Source: Henriciella sp. AS95 (GTDB lineage Bacteria > Pseudomonadota > Alphaproteobacteria > Caulobacterales > Hyphomonadaceae). Taken from it: a stretch of DNA of 64,000 bases. Position 1 is the stretch's first letter. Every line of letters begins with the position of its first letter. The notes under the pieces are model-generated. The model ran no database searches. It was not told the origin of the DNA and worked only from the letters and a program-made list of their open reading frames with translations. This document shows positions 45,481 to 55,208 of this stretch, one piece after another. The stretch spans positions 2,046,001 through 2,110,000 of the forward strand of contig NZ_JBBMQM010000001.1 in assembly GCF_038900055.1 (NCBI RefSeq). The letters run 5' to 3'. The position numbers and the translations under genes are program-made.

Positions 45481-46911
45481 ATGGAATGGGGCTGGGACAA
45501 TGCGCGTGCGCTTATCGGCATCGCGCTGATCTATGGAATCTGCCTGCTCGTTTCCGAGCGCCGAGGGTCGTTCCCGTGGAAGATCGTAATTGGCGCCACC
45601 ATCATGCAATTCGCCTTTGCTCTCATCCTGTTCTGGGTGACACCCGTTCGTAGCGTGCTTCTCAAAGCGAATGTTCTCGTCGATGGCTTGCAGGAAGCGA
45701 CGCGTGCCGGCACGGGATTCGTGTTTGGCTATGTTGGCGATAATGTTGCGGCCGGGCAGATCATGGAAGGGTCGCCCCCAGCGCTGTTCTTCTTCCAGAT
45801 CCTGCCCATCGTGATCGTCGTTGCGGCCCTGTCCGCAATCTTGTGGCATTGGCGCATCCTGAGATGGATCACGAACGGGTTTGCCTATGTCTTCCAGCGG
45901 CTGATGGGGCTGGGCGGTGCAACCTCTCTGGCGGTGTCTGCCAACGTGTTCATGGGCATGACGGAAGCACCCGTCCTTATCCGCCCGTACATCAAGGGCA
46001 TGACGCGCTCAGAGCTGCTCATCATGATGACAGCCGGGTTCGCGACCATCGCCGGGTCTGTCCTCGTCGTTTACGGAGCGTTCCTGGAAGGCAAGATGGC
46101 CAACCCGCTGCCACAGCTTCTTGCGGCGTCGCTGATTGCCGCTCCGGCAGCTGTCGCTGTTGCGCTCGTCATGATTCCGGAAACGACCTCTGGAACCGAA
46201 CGCATGCAGGAGCCGGATTTTGCCTATTCATCAACGATGGACGCCTTTTCCACGGGCGCCACTGACGGCCTGAAGATCGTTTTCAACATCGCGACCATGC
46301 TGATTGCCGCATTGGCGCTCCTCTGGATCATCAATGCTGGCCTGCAAGCCGTCTCGGGCATGTTCTGGGGCCAGAGCGTATCGCTGGCAAAGCTGTGTGC
46401 ACCACCCGTCGACTATGCCGCACTGAAAGAGACCTGGGTGATGATGAAGGAACCGGTTTTTCTTCAAAAATGCGCCGCGATCGAACCCGACCAGACCATC
46501 CGGCTGCTGGCGCAGGGAGATGCCCTGTCCATTGAGCGGATCCTCGGCTGGATCTTCGCTCCGCTGATGTACATGATCGGTGTTCCGATGGGCGAGGCGG
46601 CGCAGTCGGGCTCTCTCATGGGCGTAAAAACGGTGCTCACAGAGTTCGTGGCCTTCATACAGCTTGCCGATGTGCCAGCTGACGCCATGGACCCGCGCAC
46701 CCGTATGATCACGGCGCACGCAATCTGCGGCTTTGCGAATTTCGGCTCCATGGGCATTCTGATTGGCGGTCTGTCGATCATCGAGCCGGCAAGACGCGAT
46801 GACTTTCTGTCGCTGGCCTGGCGGACTCTGCTGGCCGGCACCCTGGCGACGTGTCTGTCGGGCGCAGTGGTTGGCGCTTTGCCATATTCCATTTTTGCCG
46901 GCGCCGGCTAA
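45481..46911 (+). CDS. Concentrative nucleoside transporter (NupC/CNT family)
   Basis: Membrane protein of 476 residues with about ten hydrophobic helices. FVFGYVGDNVAAG near residue 83, SANVFMGMTEAPVLIRPYIKGMTRSEL near 156 and NFGSMGILIGGL near 420 are CNT-family signatures that bind nucleoside and Na+/H+. There is an unusual soluble-looking insert (about 300-345, with CAPPVDYAAL). The TonB receptor gene follows 87 bp later on the same strand, suggesting a joint uptake path for nucleosides. Confidence 0.9.
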   Translation: MEWGWDNARALIGIALIYGICLLVSERRGSFPWKIVIGATIMQFAFALILFWVTPVRSVLLKANVLVDGLQEATRAGTGFVFGYVGDNVAAGQIMEGSPPALFFFQILPIVIVVAALSAILWHWRILRWITNGFAYVFQRLMGLGGATSLAVSANVFMGMTEAPVLIRPYIKGMTRSELLIMMTAGFATIAGSVLVVYGAFLEGKMANPLPQLLAASLIAAPAAVAVALVMIPETTSGTERMQEPDFAYSSTMDAFSTGATDGLKIVFNIATMLIAALALLWIINAGLQAVSGMFWGQSVSLAKLCAPPVDYAALKETWVMMKEPVFLQKCAAIEPDQTIRLLAQGDALSIERILGWIFAPLMYMIGVPMGEAAQSGSLMGVKTVLTEFVAFIQLADVPADAMDPRTRMITAHAICGFANFGSMGILIGGLSIIEPARRDDFLSLAWRTLLAGTLATCLSGAVVGALPYSIFAGAG

Positions 46912-46998
46912 CGCAGAGTCGCCCTCGTCAAAGCAGGGGCATCGAGCTAGATGGCTGGTGAAGAGAGTAAACTCCACCGACCTTCGAGGGAAGAAACC

Positions 46999-49068
46999 AT
47001 GCCGCTCCGCCGCCTGTTTGCAACAGCTGCCAGTGTTTCGATCTTAGTTTCGTCTGCAGGGCTTGCATCTGCTCAGGTCAATGATGACGGAGAACAAGTC
47101 ATTGTGGCCGACAGTCGGCTGCCCGTGGTCGAGATCTACGGTGACCGGACGTCTGGTCAGCCGGGAAGTGTTTCGAGCGTTGATGCCGAGACAATTGCAG
47201 AAATCAACGCAGACCACCCGGCCGAAATCCTGAACGAGCTGCCAGGCGTCAACATCCAGATGAATTCCGGTCAGGAGCACCTCATCGCCCTGCGCTCTCC
47301 CGTCCTGACAGGCGGCGCGGGGCAAGGAAGTTTTCTCATCCTGGAAAATGGCGTTCCGACCCGCGCGCCAGCCTTTGGCAACGTCAATTCCCTGTTCGAG
47401 ATCCACCACGAAGTCGCTGAAGCCATCGAGATCGTGCGCGGACCGGCCTCGGCGAAGTATGGTTCGAATGCGGTCCACGGGTTGATCAACGTCATTCTTG
47501 ATGGGCCCAGCCACGAGGACTACGCCGATCTGCGACTGACAGGCTCCACTCTCAACCGTTATCGAGCTGACCTCACCGGCAATCTGTCCGGGACCGCCAA
47601 GGTCTCCCTTTCGCTGCAAGATGATGCTGGTTGGCGTGATTTTACCGGTGTTGAACAGCAGAAGCTCTCAGCGAATTACGCGTTCGACGTGGCTGGCTGG
47701 AATGGTCTCGCATGGATGAGCGCCTCAAATCTCAATCAGGAGACGGCCGGTTTCCTTCAAGGCTACAAAGCCTACCGGGATGACGACACCGCCACCACTA
47801 ATCCCAATCCGGAAGCCTATCGAGATGCGCAATGGGCCATGGGTGCTGTTCGGCTTTCGCGAGAGCTTGGCACAGGTGAGCTGACGCTGACTCCCTTCTA
47901 TCGCTGGCAGGAAATGGAGTTCGCACAGCACTTTCTGCCGAACGGAGGCGTCGAGGAGAATGGCCATGATGGCTTCGGCCTCATGTCGAAATACGAAATC
48001 AGGGCCTACGACCCGGTCACATGGCGGATAGGTGCCGATGTCGATGTTTCATCAGGCTGGCTCAAGGAGACGCAGTCAGACCCGTTCGGATTCTTTCCGG
48101 GTGACACGCGATTTCCGACCGGCGTGCACTATGACTACACGGTCGATACGACAATGCTCGCCTTATGGGGCGAAGCTGAATGGGAAGTGTCCGATGACCT
48201 GACTGTGCTGGCTGGTTTGCGTGGTGAGACGCATGATTATGACTACTCGACCGATGCGCCTGCCGGGCCAAATGGCCGTTTCCTCGTCCCGGCTGACCGC
48301 GAAGACAGTTTCGACCTTTTGACGCCGAAGCTCGGCGCGATCTGGACCCCCGGCAGTGGCGATATCAGCTATTATGTGAACTATGCGCGCGGCCAACGCG
48401 CGCCGCAGGCATCGGACCTGTACCGCCTGCAATCCCAGCAGGGCATCGCTGAAGCGGATGTGGAAACGATGGACAGCATCGAGGTTGGCGCGCGTGGGGC
48501 TGTACTGGATGGCGCGCTCGTTTTCGATATCGCGGCTTACTACGCCGAAAAGGAGAACTTCTTTTTCCGCGACTCCGACGGTCTCAATGTCACTGACGGC
48601 TCGACGCGCCATCAGGGTATCGAAGGACAGGCGAACTGGATTCTGTCTGACCAGCTCTCTGTTGACGCGACTCTTAGCGTTGCCGAGCACACCTACACAT
48701 TCGATCGGATCGTCGGCAACGGTTCTGAAATCATTCGCTCTGGCAACGAGGTCGACACCGCACCTAACTGGCTCGGCGATCTCGCGCTCCGCTGGACACC
48801 GACTGATCGATTTGAGGCGAGCGTGTCGGCTGAATACATCGGCGAGTACTATACCGACCCGGCCAATGAGCAGACCTATCCGGGGCACACGCTCACCAAT
48901 CTGCGTCTCGCCTATGATTTCGCCGAGGGTCTGCAAGGATTTGTGATCGTGAGAAATCTGTTTGATCTCAACTATGCGGACCGCGCCGATTTTGCTTTCG
49001 GCAATGATCGGTACTTTCCTGGAGAGCCTCTCAACGCGACGATCGGGATCAAAAAGCGTTTCGATTAG
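46999..49068 (+). CDS. TonB-dependent outer-membrane receptor
   Basis: Receptor of 689 residues. A signal peptide ends near residue 25 (LASAQ). The plug domain (about 45-160) includes PAEILNELPGVNIQ and VRGPASAKYGSNAVHGLINVI; the rest is a beta-barrel ending in an aromatic residue (IKKRFD). No obvious TonB box such as xTVTVx is pinned; IVADSRLPVVEIYG near residue 36 is the candidate region. Start at 46999 is preferred to 46951. The nucleoside transporter just upstream suggests nucleosides or oligonucleotide products as cargo, but siderophores cannot be excluded. Confidence 0.9.
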   Translation: MPLRRLFATAASVSILVSSAGLASAQVNDDGEQVIVADSRLPVVEIYGDRTSGQPGSVSSVDAETIAEINADHPAEILNELPGVNIQMNSGQEHLIALRSPVLTGGAGQGSFLILENGVPTRAPAFGNVNSLFEIHHEVAEAIEIVRGPASAKYGSNAVHGLINVILDGPSHEDYADLRLTGSTLNRYRADLTGNLSGTAKVSLSLQDDAGWRDFTGVEQQKLSANYAFDVAGWNGLAWMSASNLNQETAGFLQGYKAYRDDDTATTNPNPEAYRDAQWAMGAVRLSRELGTGELTLTPFYRWQEMEFAQHFLPNGGVEENGHDGFGLMSKYEIRAYDPVTWRIGADVDVSSGWLKETQSDPFGFFPGDTRFPTGVHYDYTVDTTMLALWGEAEWEVSDDLTVLAGLRGETHDYDYSTDAPAGPNGRFLVPADREDSFDLLTPKLGAIWTPGSGDISYYVNYARGQRAPQASDLYRLQSQQGIAEADVETMDSIEVGARGAVLDGALVFDIAAYYAEKENFFFRDSDGLNVTDGSTRHQGIEGQANWILSDQLSVDATLSVAEHTYTFDRIVGNGSEIIRSGNEVDTAPNWLGDLALRWTPTDRFEASVSAEYIGEYYTDPANEQTYPGHTLTNLRLAYDFAEGLQGFVIVRNLFDLNYADRADFAFGNDRYFPGEPLNATIGIKKRFD

Positions 49069-49133
49069 CGTCAGGACAGCCTTCGACTTCCGCCACGATC
49101 AGGAGTAGGGCTTTGGTAAAACAGGAGGAAGTC

Positions 49134-49742
49134 ATGAAGCTTTACCACAGCCCGCAGGCGCCGAACCCGGAACGCGTGGTCAAATTCCTCAAGGCGAAGG
49201 GCAAGCTCGACGCCGTCGAGATCGAGGAGCTCTCGATCATGAAGCAGGAGCACAAGACACCGGAATACCGCGAGGTCTCGCCCTTTTCGCAAGTTCCGGC
49301 TCTAATCCTTGATGACGGAACGAAGCTGACCGAAAGCCGCGCCATCTGCACCTATCTGGAAGGCGTTTTTCCAGAGCCGAACCTGATGGGCGCAGACCCG
49401 AAGGAAAAGGCGCTGATCGAGATGTGGGACCGGCGCGTCGAGCTGATGCTGTTCCTGCAATTCGCCACATGGTTCCGCAACACCCATCCCGCCATGGCGC
49501 CGCTCGAAGTCCCGCAGGTCCCCGAAGCCGGCGCCAAGGCCGAGAAGGGCGCCAAGGCGATGGCCAAGCGCATCGACGCCCACCTCGCCGAGAATGACTT
49601 CCTCGCCGCCGGCCGCTTCTCCATCGCCGATATCACCCTCTACTGCTTCACGGGTTTTGCCGGCGTCATGAAATGGAAGCCGCACGAGGAGTTCGAGAAC
49701 ATCGGAAAATGGCGCGAACGCGCGAAGGCGGCGATCGGGTAA
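49134..49742 (+). CDS. Glutathione S-transferase family protein
   Basis: Protein of 202 residues: thioredoxin-like N-terminal domain (about 1-75, with VPALILDDGTKLTESRAICTYLE giving the cis-Pro and the Ser that binds glutathione) and an all-helical C-terminal domain (about 85-202, with GRFSIADITLY). AGGAGG precedes the ATG at 49134. Glutathione is available because gshA is in this window. Its last 26 residues are echoed by a broken copy at 50454-50531. Confidence 0.88.
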   Translation: MKLYHSPQAPNPERVVKFLKAKGKLDAVEIEELSIMKQEHKTPEYREVSPFSQVPALILDDGTKLTESRAICTYLEGVFPEPNLMGADPKEKALIEMWDRRVELMLFLQFATWFRNTHPAMAPLEVPQVPEAGAKAEKGAKAMAKRIDAHLAENDFLAAGRFSIADITLYCFTGFAGVMKWKPHEEFENIGKWRERAKAAIG

Positions 49743-49893
49743 ATCCACACCATTTGCATCGCTGCGATAATTTGCCGCTCAACAGGGGGCTGCGCGAGTG
49801 GTTGCTTGCGCGTTGTCGGATGTGATCAATAATAGCTGTTGCAGAATCGGAACTCAGCAGGATTTTGAACATCTCGTTTCTTGGGGGGCTGTA

Positions 49894-50430
49894 ATGGCAA
49901 AAAAAACAGGGTTTTGGTTCGTGCGCGGTGTCGTGGAAGCTTCAACTCGAATGAGCAAAACCGATGTTTCTGGCGCTGGTGGACGGGTTCATTCCAGTAC
50001 ATCCTACTTCTCAGAGATCCGTCTGCGCACTGAGAAAGGGGCGCTTAAGGACTGGCCAATGACCGGAACCTACGCACCTGGGGATATCGTTGCTGTAGTT
50101 GTTTACAATGGTAAGGAAGTTGGCGAGAAAAATATCTCGACAGGGGATTATTGGGTCACTTGGAAAACAACACCGGATCTTCTGAAGTTGGTGTTTTGGC
50201 TACTTGCGATTTTCATGGCTATGGTCTTCGTCGGTGGAGTGTTTCTGACTGATGAAGAGACCGGGCGGCCCTACAGGGAGGACCCGGCCATGCTGATATT
50301 TTCGATCGTCATGGGCATCCTAGCGGTGCTGTTGATCCGATCTCTGCGTTCCGCCGAGCAGAAGAAGAACCGGGGCCTCGATATACTAAACAATCTGCGC
50401 GAAGACACGAAGTCGCTGAAGGATATTTAA
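49894..50430 (+). CDS. Hypothetical protein with two membrane helices
   Basis: Protein of 178 residues, no family recognised. The soluble N-terminal part (about 1-90) is beta-like, followed by helices at about 95-117 and 128-148 and a charged cytoplasmic tail (EQKKNRGLDILNN). TTGGGGGG lies just before the ATG. Codon use is more AT-rich than that of its neighbours. It sits between a GST gene and a fragment of a second GST, so it may have moved in with a rearrangement. Confidence 0.62.
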   Translation: MAKKTGFWFVRGVVEASTRMSKTDVSGAGGRVHSSTSYFSEIRLRTEKGALKDWPMTGTYAPGDIVAVVVYNGKEVGEKNISTGDYWVTWKTTPDLLKLVFWLLAIFMAMVFVGGVFLTDEETGRPYREDPAMLIFSIVMGILAVLLIRSLRSAEQKKNRGLDILNNLREDTKSLKDI

Positions 50431-50453
50431 CTGCGCTTCGTCAGCTTGGCCTG

Positions 50454-50531
50454 GGCATGAATTGGAAGTCGCACAAGGCGTCCCAGAATATAGCCAAGTG
50501 ACGCGAACGGGTGAAGGTTGATATGGGTTAG
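50454..50531 (+). pseudogene. 3'-end remnant of a second glutathione S-transferase
   Basis: Read in one frame, this stretch gives GMNWKSHKASQNIAK-stop-RERVKVDMG-stop, aligning with the C-terminal 25 residues of the GST at 49134-49742 at 12 identical positions by eye. The conserved Trp codon of KWRER has become TGA. Nothing of the rest of a GST gene is visible. It starts 23 bp after the preceding hypothetical gene. Confidence 0.72.
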
Positions 50532-50551
50532 AACGCTCACTTCGACGGTCC

Positions 50552-50837
50552 TCACCGCTTCGCGATCACTGACTTCGCCGCCGGGGGTATCAACACCCGG
50601 CAAGCGAAGAGGCCGCTGGCCACAACCATGAGGTCGATCAGCCCGTCCACGGCAACCGCGATTCAGAATCTGGATGGCTCTTCCGCGCGCACAATGGCGT
50701 TGCCCGGGGTCTTCGATCTCGCCGGTCATGAGCGCCATGATTGCGCCCTCATAGAGCAGATAAAGCCTGAAGATCAGCAACGTGGCTGAAAGCGAGAGCG
50801 CGATGGCTGCTGTCGCGGCAATCTGATCGCACGACAT
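50552..50837 (-). pseudogene. Frameshifted small membrane-protein gene
   Basis: From ATG at 50837 one frame encodes a hydrophobic helix (about residues 8-30) and continues to about residue 58 with GC-rich third positions. Near 50662 the coding signal moves to another frame, which encodes LIDLMVVASGLFACRVLIPPAA and stops at 50552. Removing one base in CTGAATCGC would join the two into a protein of about 95 residues with two membrane helices. It is either a disrupted gene or an error in the sequence. Family not recognised. Confidence 0.5.
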
Positions 50838-51002
50838 GGGCAAAGCTCCCGGTCCATCCTGACCGATCAGGCGCAGCCCAGCCGCAACTCGGGTGAAATC
50901 GTGCGCGCTAGACGGTGGCCAGCAGGCTTTAAAAGGCTCGCATGGCGAGCGAAATCAAATCACGCCGGGCCGCGCGCCGAGTATAAAGGAACCGCCATTG
51001 CA
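50838..51002. other. Noncoding stretch before trmFO terminator region
   Basis: About 165 bp upstream of the frameshifted membrane-protein gene on its strand and downstream of trmFO. A GGGAG ribosome site for the broken gene lies near 50845. I see no intact gene or RNA in it. Confidence 0.4.
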
Positions 51003-51042
51003 ACAAAAACAGAGGTTTCACGGCGGCGCTTATTCCGCCGCC
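51003..51042 (-). terminator. Possible terminator overlapping the trmFO stop
   Basis: GGCGGC at 51022-51027 pairs with GCCGCC at 51037-51042, spanning the trmFO stop codon. A run of five T residues on the minus strand occurs only about 13 bases after the stem, so this is a weak intrinsic terminator at best. Confidence 0.35.
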
Positions 51043-52442
51043 ACGCCCGCGCGTTGCGCTTCCACCCAGGCCTGAATGTCTTCAAGCGCCCGTACCGCCT
51101 GCACACCCTTCTTGGCGCGGCCCTTGGCCTTGCCGCGCAGGCGTTTGCCTTCCTCATCCTTCTTCGGAATCGTCTCCGGGTCTGGATCGGGGAAGAGGCC
51201 GAAATTGATATTCATCGGCTGGAAGCTCTGCTTGCCTTCAAGGTGGCCGCCCGTGATGTGACCGATCAGGGCGCCGAGCGCTGTCGTTGGCGGTGGCGGC
51301 GCTAGCTCCTGGCCGAGGCGTTCGGCAGCAGCGAACCGCCCGGCGAGCAGGCCCATGGCCGCGCTTTCGACATAGCCTTCCACGCCCGTCACCTGTCCGG
51401 CAAACCGAAGGCGGGGCATGGATTTCATCCGCAGCTGCACATCCAGCAGCTTCGGCGAGTTCAGGAATGTGTTGCGGTGAATGCCGCCAAGCCGCGCGAA
51501 CTGGGCGTTCTCAAGCCCCGGGATCATCCGGAAGATGTCCGATTGCGCGCCATATTTCAGCTTGGTCTGGAAACCGACCATGTTCCACAGCGTGCCGAGG
51601 GCATTGTCCTGGCGCAGCTGCACCACCGCGTAAGACTTCACGTCAGGATCATGCGGATTGGTCAGGCCAACCGGCTTCATCGGCCCGAAGCGCAGCGTCT
51701 CGCGTCCGCGCTCGGCCATCACTTCGATAGGAAGACAGCCCTCGAAATAGGGTGTGTCCTTTTCCCAATCCTTGAACTGGGTCTTCTCGCCAGCGATCAG
51801 CGCGTCGATGAAGGCGTTGTACTGCTCTTCATTCATGCCGCAATTGATATAGGCCGCCGTGTCGCCATGCGGTCCGGGTTTGTCATAGCGGCTCTGTTTC
51901 CACGCCTTGTCCATGTCGATACTGTCGAAATAGACGATCGGCGCGATGGCATCGAAGAAGGCCAGGTCTTCCTCGCCGGTATGCGCGCGGATCGCTTCGG
52001 CGAGCTTGATCGACGTCAGCGGCCCGGTCGCGATAATGACGCTGTCCCAGTCTTCGGGCGGAATTCCATCAATCTCCTCGCGCACGATGGTGACCAGAGG
52101 ATGGGCCTCCAGCGTTGCTGTGACATCTTCAGAAAAACCTTCGCGGTCGACCGCCAGCGCGCTCCCGGCCGGGACCTGGTGGTCTGCGCCCTTGGTGATG
52201 ATCAGCCCGTTCGCCCGGCGCATCTCTTCATGCAGGACGCCGACCGCATTTGACGTGTGATCGTCAGACCGGAACGAGTTCGAACAGACGAGCTCGGCCA
52301 GCTTGTCGGTCTGGTGCGCTTCGGTGCCGCGAACGCCGCGCATCTCGTGAATGATGACAGGCACGCCCATATTGGCCGCCTGCCAGGCTGCTTCGGAGCC
52401 GGCCATGCCGCCGCCGATGATGTGGATCGGTTTTATGCTCAT
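51030..52442 (-). CDS. trmFO: Methylenetetrahydrofolate-tRNA-(uracil-54-C5)-methyltransferase TrmFO
   Basis: Folate- and FAD-dependent tRNA methyltransferase of 470 residues that makes ribothymidine at position 54. The FAD loop [12 protein letters not shown] is at residues 9-20 and [14 protein letters not shown] near 50 carries the conserved Cys. [15 protein letters not shown] near 315 and [20 protein letters not shown] near 345 are also family blocks. The last 40 residues are Lys/Arg-rich ([15 protein letters not shown]). Start at 52442 ([11 protein letters not shown]) rather than 52478. Confidence 0.95.
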   Translation of the reverse strand: MSIKPIHIIGGGMAGSEAAWQAANMGVPVIIHEMRGVRGTEAHQTDKLAELVCSNSFRSDDHTSNAVGVLHEEMRRANGLIITKGADHQVPAGSALAVDREGFSEDVTATLEAHPLVTIVREEIDGIPPEDWDSVIIATGPLTSIKLAEAIRAHTGEEDLAFFDAIAPIVYFDSIDMDKAWKQSRYDKPGPHGDTAAYINCGMNEEQYNAFIDALIAGEKTQFKDWEKDTPYFEGCLPIEVMAERGRETLRFGPMKPVGLTNPHDPDVKSYAVVQLRQDNALGTLWNMVGFQTKLKYGAQSDIFRMIPGLENAQFARLGGIHRNTFLNSPKLLDVQLRMKSMPRLRFAGQVTGVEGYVESAAMGLLAGRFAAAERLGQELAPPPPTTALGALIGHITGGHLEGKQSFQPMNINFGLFPDPDPETIPKKDEEGKRLRGKAKGRAKKGVQAVRALEDIQAWVEAQRAGVAAE

Positions 52443-52474
52443 AAGGCGCGATGTGGCGCGCGCGAGCCCACCGG

Positions 52475-53554
52475 TCAACCCACATAAAGCTTGCAGATCA
52501 GTCCGCGGTCGGGCGCGACGTTACCCTCGACGGTATCCGCCCAGGCTTTGCTGATTGCGTCCTTGCCCGTAACTGTTTCGGGCGTGACGAACTTGCGGGA
52601 GGCGGCGTAGAAGGCCCGCATGTCTTCCTGTGTCTTGCTGGCGAGGACCGCCGGGCCAAGTTGCTTGGCGCGTTCGGCAGCATAGGTCGGCACGAAGAAG
52701 AACTCGGGCGTAGGCCCTGAAAGGTCGGCTTGCGGTGATCGATCACTCTCCCAATCCGTCATACCGATCACGAGACTGCGAGCCAGGGCGTCACCGCAGG
52801 CGGAATGCACGGCAGAAGTCAAAGCGGGGCGACCGACGAAATCCACATAGGCGGAGGGCGCATCAGGTGAGAGATCGGCGACATCATCATAGGTCATGAC
52901 TGTGCTGTAGAGTCCCGAGCTTCTGACAAAGCCAGTATTGCCGGGCGAGGTCAGGCCGATGGTTTTAACGCCGCCTTGGTGCAGGCCGTGCGCTGTTGCG
53001 AGCGCCGTCTTGGACGAAGCGCTTGAAATAATGACCGTTTTGGGCGGTCTGTCAGCACTCATCAGGCTGTCGCAAATCATCCAGCCCGTCATGTAGAGCG
53101 GGCGAAAAAGCATCTGCTCTGCTTCCCTTTCGGCGACATAAATCGGATCGGTGTCAGTGAAGAAATAGGCGTTGTAGATGGGCGCCAGCTCCTTACGGTG
53201 TGGTGCCCCGTCGGAAAAGCCGCCTTCGTTCAATTTCACCGGCGTCACGATAAGCTCGGACGAAATCGGAAAATAGCCGTACACGCGCCGACCCGGTTCA
53301 ATTCCGTCGACGGTCGATTCATCCACCGTTGCAAAACCCCAGACAGGCACCCGGCCATAAGCGGGATCTTCGGCTGGAAAGAAATCCCAATACTTCATCG
53401 GCGGCCCGCCAAATGTCGCATAGGTCACGTTGTTTGCCGTGAGCGCGAAAGCGTCGGGTTTCAAGCGCACGTTGCCCGCGTCCAAGGCCTGCTCTGTTTC
53501 GACCCATTTGGTGTCGCGAATATTGCTCCTTGAAATCCAGTGCTGTTCGGCCAT
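52475..53554 (-). CDS. DUF2855 family protein
   Basis: Protein of 359 residues matching DUF2855 by length and the blocks [14 protein letters not shown] near residue 39, [10 protein letters not shown] near 68 and [19 protein letters not shown] near 170. The layout (a GroES-like first part, then an SASSKTA loop resembling a nucleotide-binding turn) recalls medium-chain reductases, but no activity is known. The ATG at 53554 starts the conserved region; it lies 32 bp before trmFO on the same strand. Confidence 0.78.
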   Translation of the reverse strand: MAEQHWISRSNIRDTKWVETEQALDAGNVRLKPDAFALTANNVTYATFGGPPMKYWDFFPAEDPAYGRVPVWGFATVDESTVDGIEPGRRVYGYFPISSELIVTPVKLNEGGFSDGAPHRKELAPIYNAYFFTDTDPIYVAEREAEQMLFRPLYMTGWMICDSLMSADRPPKTVIISSASSKTALATAHGLHQGGVKTIGLTSPGNTGFVRSSGLYSTVMTYDDVADLSPDAPSAYVDFVGRPALTSAVHSACGDALARSLVIGMTDWESDRSPQADLSGPTPEFFFVPTYAAERAKQLGPAVLASKTQEDMRAFYAASRKFVTPETVTGKDAISKAWADTVEGNVAPDRGLICKLYVG

Positions 53555-53680
53555 TCCTGTTCCCTTGCTTGAGATGGCCGTCATCGGCTCTTCGCCGAAG
53601 CTTACGCGATGCGAATGCGCGCGCATAGGTAGCGCGTTTGACGGGCTGCACTGTGAAGACAGTTTCGCTATTGGATACCA

Positions 53681-55156
53681 ATGAGAGTGAACGAAGACGA
53701 TACCACCCGCTCAGACGCAACGCTTGATCCACAAGACTGGCAGGCCTTCAGAGCGCGGGCCCACGCCATGGTTGAGCGCGCGGTCGACCAGATGGAGGCC
53801 GCACTTGAGGGGCGTGTCTGGACGCCTGTTCCGGAAGACCTGATGGCGGCATTACAGGCCGACCTGCCTGTTGATGGTGCAGGACCGAATACGACCGATG
53901 CGGCGATTTCAGAACTCATGCCCTATGGTGTTGGTAACACGCATCCGCGTTTCTTCGGCTGGGTACACGGTGCCGGGACACCAGGCGGTCTGATTGCTGA
54001 CATTGCAGCGGCCGCGATGAATGCGAATACAGGCGGACGCGATCATGCCGCGATCCATGTCGAGCGCCAGATTATCCGTTGGGTGAGAGACCTGTTCTCT
54101 TTTCCGGAAAACGCCAGCGGGCTGGTTGTTTCGGGGACTTCAATGGCGACGATTGTTGCCTTGAAAGTCGCTCGCGATGTGGCCCTCGATTTCCGAAGCC
54201 GAAAAGCTGGCGTCGCGGGCGGCCAACTCGTTGGATATGCTTCCGCTGAAGCGCATGCGTGCAATGCACGAGCGTTCGACATGCTGGGGCTCGGCACGGA
54301 TGCCCTTCGCCGAGTGCCATGCGATGCAGACCTGAAGATGGACGTCGCCGCACTGGAATCGATGATCGAAGCGGACCGTGCGGCGGGCGACACGCCCTTC
54401 GTCGTCATAGGGACAGCGGGCACAGTCAACGCCGGATCCATCGACCCACTGGCGGATTTGGCAGCGCTATGCGCCAAACAAGCGCTCTGGTTTCATGTGG
54501 ATGGGGCGTTCGGCGGCGCGGGCATTCTCAGCGACCACCTGAAGCCGAAGCTCGAAGGCATCGAGCGGGCTGACTCAATCGCCTTCGATTTTCATAAGTG
54601 GCTGCAGGTCAACTATGATGCCGGGTTCGTTCTGGTTCGTGACGGAGCGTTCCACCGCCGCGCCTTCTCTGATCTCCCGGAATACCTTTCAGGCGTCGAC
54701 AGAGGCCTGGCTGCAGCAAGCCCTTGGCCGGTGGAGTTCGGTCCGGAACTGTCACGAGGCTTTCGCGCGCTGAAAGTCTGGGCGCACCTGAAGGAAATTG
54801 GGCCTCAGCGTCTTGGCGCGGTCGTCACGCGCAATTGCCAGCAAGTCGAGTACCTTGCCAGTTGCATCGATGCGCACGAATCGCTGGAGCGGATGGCGTC
54901 GATTGAAACCAGCATTTGCTGCTTTCGCTATGTTCGTCAAAACATGTCGGAAGATGATCTGGACGCGCTCAATCAGGAGATTGTTATTCGTTTGCAGGAA
55001 GCGGGCATCGCAGCGCCTTCCTGGACCAGGATTGGCGGGCGCCTCGCCATTCGCGTCAACATAACCAACCATCGCACGCGAATGAGTGATATCGACGTGC
55101 TCATTGATGCTATTGTTCGTACCGCCCCGGAGGCGGCATCAGCCATCAATGTGTAA
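53681..55156 (+). CDS. PLP-dependent group II amino-acid decarboxylase family protein
   Basis: Enzyme of 491 residues. GVGNTHPRFFGWVHGAGTP near residue 85 and SGTSMATIVALKVARD near 150 are typical N-terminal blocks. WFHVDGAFGG near 271 holds the PLP Asp, and the Schiff-base Lys is in SIAFDFHKWLQVNYDAG near 307. The family includes aromatic-L-amino-acid, glutamate and diaminobutyrate decarboxylases; the exact substrate cannot be read here. It is divergent from DUF2855. Confidence 0.87.
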   Translation: MRVNEDDTTRSDATLDPQDWQAFRARAHAMVERAVDQMEAALEGRVWTPVPEDLMAALQADLPVDGAGPNTTDAAISELMPYGVGNTHPRFFGWVHGAGTPGGLIADIAAAAMNANTGGRDHAAIHVERQIIRWVRDLFSFPENASGLVVSGTSMATIVALKVARDVALDFRSRKAGVAGGQLVGYASAEAHACNARAFDMLGLGTDALRRVPCDADLKMDVAALESMIEADRAAGDTPFVVIGTAGTVNAGSIDPLADLAALCAKQALWFHVDGAFGGAGILSDHLKPKLEGIERADSIAFDFHKWLQVNYDAGFVLVRDGAFHRRAFSDLPEYLSGVDRGLAAASPWPVEFGPELSRGFRALKVWAHLKEIGPQRLGAVVTRNCQQVEYLASCIDAHESLERMASIETSICCFRYVRQNMSEDDLDALNQEIVIRLQEAGIAAPSWTRIGGRLAIRVNITNHRTRMSDIDVLIDAIVRTAPEAASAINV

Positions 55157-55208
55157 ATTGAGTGCTTTGGGCGTTGTGGCTGGGCAGGGCAGGGGCTAAC
55201 TGCAAGGC

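Noticed and set aside
50532-50600. A further GST fragment (RFAITDF-like) after the first remnant
   Set aside because: It lies codon-aligned opposite the frameshifted membrane protein, so the resemblance to the GST motif is probably an antisense coincidence.
50427-50843. Intact 138-residue minus-strand gene
   Set aside because: After about residue 58 third-position GC falls and protein character is lost, while the neighbouring frame becomes coding-like. Treated as a frameshifted gene ending at 50552.
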